A stretch of DNA of 64,000 nt, from NCBI GenBank assembly GCA_029948255.1, contig JALIZF010001688.1, forward strand, positions 241,501 through 305,500, read 5' to 3'. Position numbers and translations under genes: made by a program. Below the pieces are notes generated by a model that was not told where the DNA came from, did no database searches, and saw nothing but the letters and a program-made list of their open reading frames with translations. Positions 58,083 through 64,000 of the stretch are shown in pieces (the first letter of the stretch is position 1; every line of letters begins with the position of its first letter). This DNA comes from Telmatactis stephensoni (lineage: Eukaryota > Cnidaria > Anthozoa > Actiniaria > Isophelliidae).

Positions 58083-61000
58083 GTATTTATAGGGTTTAGA
58101 CGATGATTAGAGTAAGATCAGACTGGAAGAAATTGCAATCATATGACACTAAAAGAAATGTTGCTTTAAAGTGGGGATGAGCTGATGAGTTGGGGGGGGG
58201 GGGGGAGGGGGAAGAGGAGGGGACAAGAGAATATACGCACGCTAGAGAATATTATGTCTATGCTGCTCATTGCCGGCTTGTTTGGGTAGCTCAGTTAGTG
58301 TAGGAAACCATACTGACTTCGAGTGCAATTTGTGGGATAGATCTGAACAAGCTTAGTAGGGTCTCGAGTTTAATCTAAAATTACACGATCTGTAAGCTTC
58401 TCTTGGAGTTTCCCTGAGTTCAATTTATTCCCCACGAAAAAAACGTTCCGTATGATTTCCTGTTAATGAATAAAAAAGTTTTTTCTGCGCAATAAACACC
58501 AATAAAATGAACTTTTCTGACGTGTGATGGCGCATTTCAGCCAAGATTGCATCCTAGCACAACTGGAAATTGTCAACTTTTAATTTCTGTCTAATAACAT
58601 CTGTCATTAGTTTTCTGATGTGTCGATTTGCCCCTAACTCTTTGCTTCAAATGAACAATATCCATTCCACACTATGTGTATATATGAATGGAACAACATA
58701 TCTGGGTTTGAGCATAGCGCTGGTGAGTTAAGGCGGTTTAAACTTGCTATATGCTAATTAGATGACGTCAACTCAGGAATCATTAACATCTTTTTAATAC
58801 ATCAATGTTCTATTTTCTTTGTACATAAAGGATTTCTTGATCGATTCTTGAGCCTGTTCTTAGATTTCAGTATCAAGCCCACTTCTAAAGCGTAAAACAA
58901 CTATTACAAATTCCCGGGTAGACTGAAGTCATCTAATTAGCATAAATCCTTGATAACTCACGAGTATAGAGCTCAAACGAGAAAATATTGTACCTGTCAA
59001 CTGTTTACATGGAGAGACAATCGTTACTTCAATTTTGGAATCAGGGGTTAGGGGCTTTTTAAACAATGTGAACAACAGCAGAGTCAAGAAAAGTTTGATT
59101 TTAGCCTGTGCTTGAAAATAGAAATTTGCACTAAATTCCGCTTTAGTTTAACTTACTTTCCAGAAACAGCACTTTCTTCAGCCGATCACCATCGATAAAT
59201 GTTTTTATGTCCATTATAAATTAGACTGGAAGACTAAATGCTACTCGCTGATCTATTGCCCATACCAATAGAATTTAAAATGTGAAGATGATAATCATAA
59301 ACATTCATTTTGTTTGATTTACTAGGGTGTTCAGCTGGCTGCGATCTACCGCATAGTACATGTGAACGAAAATATGCGAAAGTTGGTGGATTTATTGAAA
59401 AGGACAATAGAGTTTTACCAGAACTGCTTGTTAATGATCGAGACTGCAGCAGTGATAAAAACGATGGACATAAACTGGACTGGTACAAGTTTACAGAATC
59501 AATACACAGGTATATTGATATTCAATCGTATACATCTAATAGATACTACCCTGTAAATTGGCACATTTGGTTTTCTGGTCTATAATTAATCCAAGTTTTC
59601 TTACATAATTGAAATTGTCTCGATTCAGTAAAAGGTTAGTAAAATAGCGGCAGATAGGCCCGGCTCTCCTGCTTTGCTGCTTTCTGATGGCAGATAGTCT
59701 GTCAGCAAAATTAAAGATTACGACCCAATTACAGTGTGGTTCAATGCGACAGCTGAACAATTCACGCAAAAAGTTAATTTAATGATTCTTCTTCTTCTTC
59801 TTCTATATTTCTATATTCTACCGACTTCCTTTAGTTTGGCTTGCCGCTGTGAAAAAATTGCCAGAAAAAATGGCTACAAAGTATTTGGCTTGCAGTTTTA
59901 CGGTGAATGTTGGAGTGGTCCTTCAGCGGAAGCAAATTTCGCCAAATACGGCCCAGCAGAGGACTCTAAATCTTTCCAGTTTATTGGTAACCCTCCCCCA
60001 CCCTGTGACAAGACAAAGGACCAAGAATGCATCGGTGGACCTCTAATTAATTACGTATATCGATTGAAGAATGGTAAGTCGGTACTAGACACTGGCAAGA
60101 CTTGATAGAATATTGGAAACACAACACTGAATGAGCAAATTGTTTAACCCGCACTTGGATTTCAGTACTTATTTACAGTTAAGCCCGCCGCACACATTGA
60201 GACTGAAATTGTGTGAGGAAACTGCCACGCGATGCACTTTTCTCGCCGTATGCTCTTTTACCTGCTCTATTTTTGGCCTCGCGTAGCAAAAGATGCCACG
60301 TCTGCGATGAGAAATCGTCTGAGCTAGCTAGTACGTGCCTCACGTGGCAGTTTCCTCAACATGGGAGGCGAGCTTTTATGTAACCCACAGTTTACCATAT
60401 GAATTTTCCGTAACTCCTGTAACGTAACAACTGCAAGCACAGTGCGCAATTCAGTATCAACTCAGTATCGCGTTTACCAAGTAGGTGTAAAAGACAAGCG
60501 CTGCTAATGACATGTAATGAGCAGTATATTGCATTACTAAGTCTGCGTGTGTTACTTGCTCTATTAAATGTTTGCGTCGCTAGAGTGAAGCAAAGGAACA
60601 TCACCAGACACTACATTAAACGTTAAAAGCTTCAGTTACAAAGGAACGACCTTCGGTATCAAGCTTATCAGGCCAAATCAGAGGATGTGTGGAAAAAGTT
60701 CAGAGGCGTACGAAACTTACCCACTGAACAAAAATCAATCGATCGCCGATTTACACTCTCGTCGGAAAAAAAGGAACTATGGCGCACGATCTATCGTATT
60801 CTTAATCCCAGTTCAAAACCCATATTTGACATGTCTAATGAGTTGAAGATCCACTTCACTAATACTACACAAGGAATACTTGGAACTAACCCAGCCTCAT
60901 CAGACCGTTTGCAAGATCACATCGACTCTTTATCAGACAATGGTAACGACTTCTTCTCACTACCTAAAATCACCAGCTTCAAGGCGGTATAACGGCAGAT

Positions 61001-63764
61001 CCAGAATATAAAAGTCGATTAATTATATTGTGCGACAGGTCCCTCATTCCAGCCAATATATCAAGCTAGTTCGTAGCAGAATACATCGCATACCAAATGA
61101 TATAGTGATGTACCCACCACCACAATATCTCGAAACGAAATTACAGCGAGTCCAAAAATGCGCTGCATGCAAGTTTTGTTAACAATCGCTATGTAAATGT
61201 CTCTGATGTAATTAAACTAGAATGGCTTCCTGTCAAGGCAAGAACTCATCTCCATCTACTAAGGGCAACCCACAAAGCCGTGTTGACACTCACTCGCCAA
61301 ATTATTTAACTCTACAGAAACGTCAAAACGTCACGACTCTTCGCTCAAAATGCAAAAAACGCAACTGGTCGTGCCTCATCTAACAGAAAAATTTCAAGAT
61401 TCTCAGCAGCCAGGCCTATTCAATAATAGTCTCCCTAATAACATTAAACTTGAAACTGACTTGAAACCATTTCTAAGGAAAGTTTTCAAGCTTTCAAAAT
61501 AAAGGCTCGGTCTAGAAGAGATTGTTAATCCTTCTTACGAAGATTGCTCGTTGTTTTTTCTATGTATTTTTTATTAACTATGCACATGATATCGTTTCAT
61601 TAATACCATTGATTATATGACCGTGTATTTTGGAGCCTGGACACTAGCAAATCGAGCGATTTGATTGGTTAGATCACATCTCGGACCGGTCTAGATTCTC
61701 CGGTAATAACCGGTCCGATTGCATATTAAAAGTTTAAAACAAAGCGAAAAAAAGCTATTTCTCTTCAAAAGTGTGCTGTTCAGCCAGATTTATGTCAAAA
61801 ATAATTTTCATCAACTGATCAACCGTATTTTTTAGTTAAATCATCAGTTTAATTTCAAGAAATTACAACAATTACAAAGTGACAGTGAAACAGATGCAAA
61901 ATAAACTTTCATAGTGCTCGTTATTTTTCAAAGCATTACCTATAAAATGTCTTATGTTGGACTTGTTATTAGGTTCCTTGAACTGAAAAATTTCATCAAT
62001 TTTTGCCATACATTTACAATACAGTTCTTCAAAGGCAGGCAGTTGCTGAAGACAGTAAAGTTTTGTTTTTCTTTAGCGACTAAAAGTCCACAAGCCTGCG
62101 TCCTCTCTGCTGCAGTCTGTCACCTAATTTCACCGACATTTTTACAAGGAATAAGAAAAGAAAACTCACCAGTTATATAATTACTCAATGTCCACTAGGA
62201 GACTCCTAGTCCAGACCCAGGCCTCTTTTTACCCCGCTCCGCTTCGGTAAAACAGAGTCCAGAAGAACTTGCATGCGCATGCGTTACATGAACCAATCAG
62301 ACACCGTAAAATTTTGGTGTGACCTGGTTACAAGGCCTTTTGATAAGTCACACAGGGCTTGGATTTGCTCCAATTTGGGTAAAAACTTGTGCTTCGTACA
62401 AGTGAAGACATACTTAACTGCTTCGATGAATTCGTTTTCAAAATGAGCCCTATATAGCTGATTTAATTCAGATAAATTTCAACGAGAGCTTTGTAACCAA
62501 GTCACACCAAAATTTTACGGTGTCTGATTGGTTCATGTAACGCATGTGCATGCAAGTTCTTCTGGACTCTGTTTTACCGAAGCGGAGCGGGGTAAAAAGA
62601 GGCCTGGGTCTGGACTAGGAGACTCTTTGATGCCAGTGTTTAAGCCAAATAGTTCACGGCACAAAAATTGTCATAAATGCAACAAGTCACAACTGTCCCG
62701 TAGTCCCGGCTCAAAAGCAAATCAAATATCCTGAATTTACTTTCATGTCCCAACGATTCAACCACCACAACACTATTCATTTACTCTCAATGTTGTGTCA
62801 GATTTCATCCAGTTCTCCTTCTTTTCCAAAGCATAATAAGGGCATAAAATCATTCACAAATCCGTTTGAAAGGTGGAAAGTTCACTCCAGTACGTGTCTA
62901 AATGTTTTTCATCGTTTGGTTTGTTCAATCTTCCCTCTTATGAATAGTTTTTGCCTACATTGTCTCCTCCACAGGTGTAGCAATTACTTGAAAAATGATG
63001 GTTTTAGAAGAATTTTTGTCTTGTAAGTTCGTGCAAACGCAGCACACTTCCCACTTCGTGTCCAACTGGTTCTCAACTGAAACAAGTCGGCCAAGTAAAA
63101 ATACTGAGAAGCCATTCGAATGTTACGCGCGCTTGAAAATGTAAAATGAATAACAAAAGACTGGGATTTTTTTCTTTATTTTAGAAAAAGAGGTCATATA
63201 ATAAAACTCTTATTAACCGAGCTTGGTCGGTCTGTACGGGAGAATCTTGACCTCGGTCGGGTACAGACCTCGCGCGCGCGCTCGGTTAATAAGACCTAAA
63301 TCTTTTTTTAATATAAATATATAGCTATTTTGAGCTATTACTGAGTTGAATAGATTTAGTCGTGATGAATGTAGAGCTACCCTGTAGATAAGTCATCATT
63401 AAACCGTTCTTGTTGTTGTTGTTGTTGCTGTTATATAAACCTTTATTTAAACAGAGTATTCCTATCAGAATTTCACTGTAATCTGTTATCAATAGGAACC
63501 CTGACTGAAATAATCACAAAAGCAAAACTAAATACATATATAAAATATATAAGATTTAAAATACCATTAAAAGCTAAAACATATATATGAAATATCAATG
63601 TTGTTTTTGTTCTTCTTCTTGTTCTTGTTCTTAGCTTGTTGTTCTTGTTGTTCCTGTCCTTGTTGTTGTTGTTCTTGTTGTTGTTCTTCTTGTTCTTCTT
63701 GTCCTTGTTGTTGTTGTCCTTGTTGTTGTTCTTCTTCTTGTTCTTCTTCTTGTTCTTCTTGTCC

Positions 63765-63805
<41 letters not shown>

Positions 63806-64000
63806 CTTCTTCTTCTTCTTCTTCTTCTTCTTCTTCTTCTTCTTTTTCTTCTTCTTCTTCTTCTTCTTAACGTATTCCTAAATCCCTAGATCAACAGTCT
63901 CCAGATGTAGACGGTGGTTATTCGAAATGGAGTGAGTGGACCCAGTGCAGTAAGACGTGTGGAGAAGGAGTAAAAGGTCGTGAGAGAACTTGCACAAATC
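58019..64000 (+). CDS. Secreted thrombospondin type-1 repeat protein with ECWSG module (partial, runs off right edge)
   Basis: Coding exons are 58019-58082, 59326-59509, 59835-60073 and 63890 to the window end, with phases 1, 2 and 1 agreeing at all three junctions. The first encodes a signal peptide (MTITFSVAIVLAITIIQSLT). Exons 2 and 3 form one Cys-rich module of about 140 residues with RVLPELLVNDRDC, ACRCEKIARKNGY, FGLQFYGECWSGPSA and a closing NYVYRLKNG. I recall this pattern from other cnidarian and basal-animal extracellular proteins but know no official domain name. Exon 4 starts a thrombospondin type-1 repeat (YSKWSEWTQCSKTCGEGVKG) with the WSxW and CSKTCG motifs used in glycan and matrix binding. 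The role is probably extracellular matrix, mucus or skeletal-organic-matrix adhesion; that is inference. More repeats are expected beyond the edge. Confidence 0.85.
58722..58975. repeat. Inverted-repeat element in TSP1 intron 1
   Basis: GGTGAGTTAAGG...ATGCTAATTAGATGAC pairs imperfectly with GTCATCTAATTAGCAT...GATAACTCAC. Confidence 0.5.
59326..59509 (+). CDS. TSP1-gene coding exon 2 (Cys-rich module, first half)
   Basis: Phase 1 in, phase 2 out. It encodes GCSAGCDLPHSTCERKYAKV, then RVLPELLVNDRDCSSDKN and HKLDWYKFTESIHR. Four Cys lie in the first half, and the LPELL-x-NDRD motif and DW are characteristic of the module. Confidence 0.85.
59835..60073 (+). CDS. TSP1-gene coding exon 3 (ECWSG half of the module)
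   Basis: Phase 2 in, phase 1 out (AAT G|gtaagt). It contains ACRCEKIARKNGYKVFGLQF, then YGECWSG, a Pro/Cys stretch NPPPPCDK and CIGGPLINYVYRLKNG. The acceptor follows a run of TTC repeats that supplies its pyrimidine tract. Confidence 0.88.
60183..60600. repeat. Inverted repeat plus partial TTAA-MITE relative in TSP1 intron 3
   Basis: 60210-60355 has GAGGAAACTGCCACG / CGTGGCAGTTTCCTC ends. 60450-60520 repeats the core of the 17744-17909 MITE (AAGACAAGCGCTGCTAATGA). Confidence 0.55.
60640..61503 (+). pseudogene. Non-LTR retrotransposon ORF2 relic (two pieces)
   Basis: The first piece (60640-60990) reads AKSEDVWKKFRGVRNLPTEQ and onward to FSLPKITSFKAV, like the linker before the reverse transcriptase palm. 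The second (about 61085-61500) reads ETKLQRVQKCAA, then in shifted frames VNNRYVNVSDVIKLEWLPVK, HKAVLT and SLPNNIKLETDLKPFLRKVF, the usual thumb and C-terminus. The whole catalytic core between them is missing. It lies in intron 3 of the TSP1 gene. Confidence 0.7.
62199..62625. mobile_element. Foldback element, 427 bp, arms ~130 bp nearly identical
   Basis: The ends GAGACTCCTAGTCCAGACCC and GGGTCTGGACTAGGAGACTC. The arms include CCCCGCTCCGCTTCGGTAAA and ACACCGTAAAATTTTGGTGT and match almost completely, which implies a recent origin or frequent conversion. Confidence 0.8.
62626..63200. other. TSP1 intron 3 DNA, no feature recognised
   Basis: Open frames at 62528-63026 show no family pattern. 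Confidence 0.4.
63208..63294. repeat. 87-bp hairpin repeat
   Basis: TCTTATTAACCGAGC pairs with GCTCGGTTAATAAGA; the inner GGTCTGTAC / GTACAGACC also pairs. Confidence 0.65.
63598..63868 (+). repeat. TTG/TTC trinucleotide array before the TSP1 exon
   Basis: Mixed TTG, TTC and CTTGT units becoming pure TTG then pure TTC, ending about 20 bases before the exon acceptor at 63889. Poly-Ser/Cys/Leu frames over it are artefacts. Confidence 0.95.
63890..64000 (+). CDS. TSP1-gene coding exon 4 (start of thrombospondin type-1 repeat, cut by edge)
   Basis: The acceptor aatccctag, entered in phase 1, gives DQQSPDVDGGYSKWSEWTQC and SKTCGEGVKGRERTCTN. The second tag-like acceptor seven bases on (caacag) would give a wrong frame. 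WSEW, CSKTCG and RERTC are the three layers expected of a TSP1 repeat. Confidence 0.9.

Noticed and set aside
59234..59488. 84-residue minus-strand frame
   Set aside because: Antisense to the well-supported TSP1-gene exon 2.
63598..63881. Cys/Ser-rich and Leu/Phe-rich open frames
   Set aside because: Translation of the TTG/TTC array in an intron, ending before a splice acceptor.

Overview
The window is animal genomic DNA: AT-rich, with short phase-consistent exons bounded by GT-AG introns, long introns, many microsatellites and a dense load of small inverted-repeat (MITE/foldback) elements. The gene set (an EF-hand nucleobindin, a single-domain phosphoethanolamine N-methyltransferase, and a secreted thrombospondin-1 protein whose N-terminal module carries an ECWSG motif) and the mix of Penelope-like and CR1/L2/Jockey-like retrotransposon relics point to an invertebrate, most likely an anthozoan cnidarian (coral or anemone). 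The species cannot be named from the sequence alone. All four supported host genes are on the + strand.

Layout. 1-5.9 kb is a repeat field: a long dispersed repeat (copies near 33-1370, 4241-5190 and 23841-25430) carrying two nested MITEs, a 138-bp hairpin, a 0.7-kb foldback and a 267-bp AGAAT array. 5981-16118 is a nucleobindin gene in seven recognised coding exons, with MITEs in its introns. 16.1-28.7 kb is intergenic DNA built mainly of transposon remnants. 28725-29690 is a 76-bp tandem satellite, followed within 200 bp by a TATA box and a small RING-like zinc-finger gene (29934-30457). 32334-42080 is the methyltransferase gene in seven coding exons that close to exactly 266 codons; its introns hold a Penelope-like GIY-YIG fragment, an endonuclease fragment of a non-LTR element, a 22-bp minisatellite and a CT array. 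42171-44012 is a pogo-like DNA element split by a 5'-truncated non-LTR retrotransposon. 44-51.5 kb holds two tRNA-derived SINEs and a pure ~1-kb ACTT microsatellite. 51950-64000 is the start of the thrombospondin-1 gene, which runs off the right edge.

How the genes relate. They look like independent housekeeping or secreted-protein genes, not a functional cluster. Nucleobindin is a secretory-pathway calcium-binding protein, the methyltransferase makes phosphocholine from phosphoethanolamine, the RING protein is probably a small nuclear or cytosolic zinc-binding protein, and the last gene is probably extracellular matrix or mucus.

The most useful leads are: a one-nucleotide phase conflict between nucleobindin exons 1 and 2; a possible alternative 3' exon of nucleobindin; a set of at least four TTAA-flanked non-autonomous elements; MITE boundaries defined by comparison with an empty site in the same window; an array of splice-donor-like repeats beside a real donor; the unrecognised RING gene downstream of a satellite; and the uncharacterised ECWSG module. 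No bacterial operon, CRISPR or viral gene set is present.
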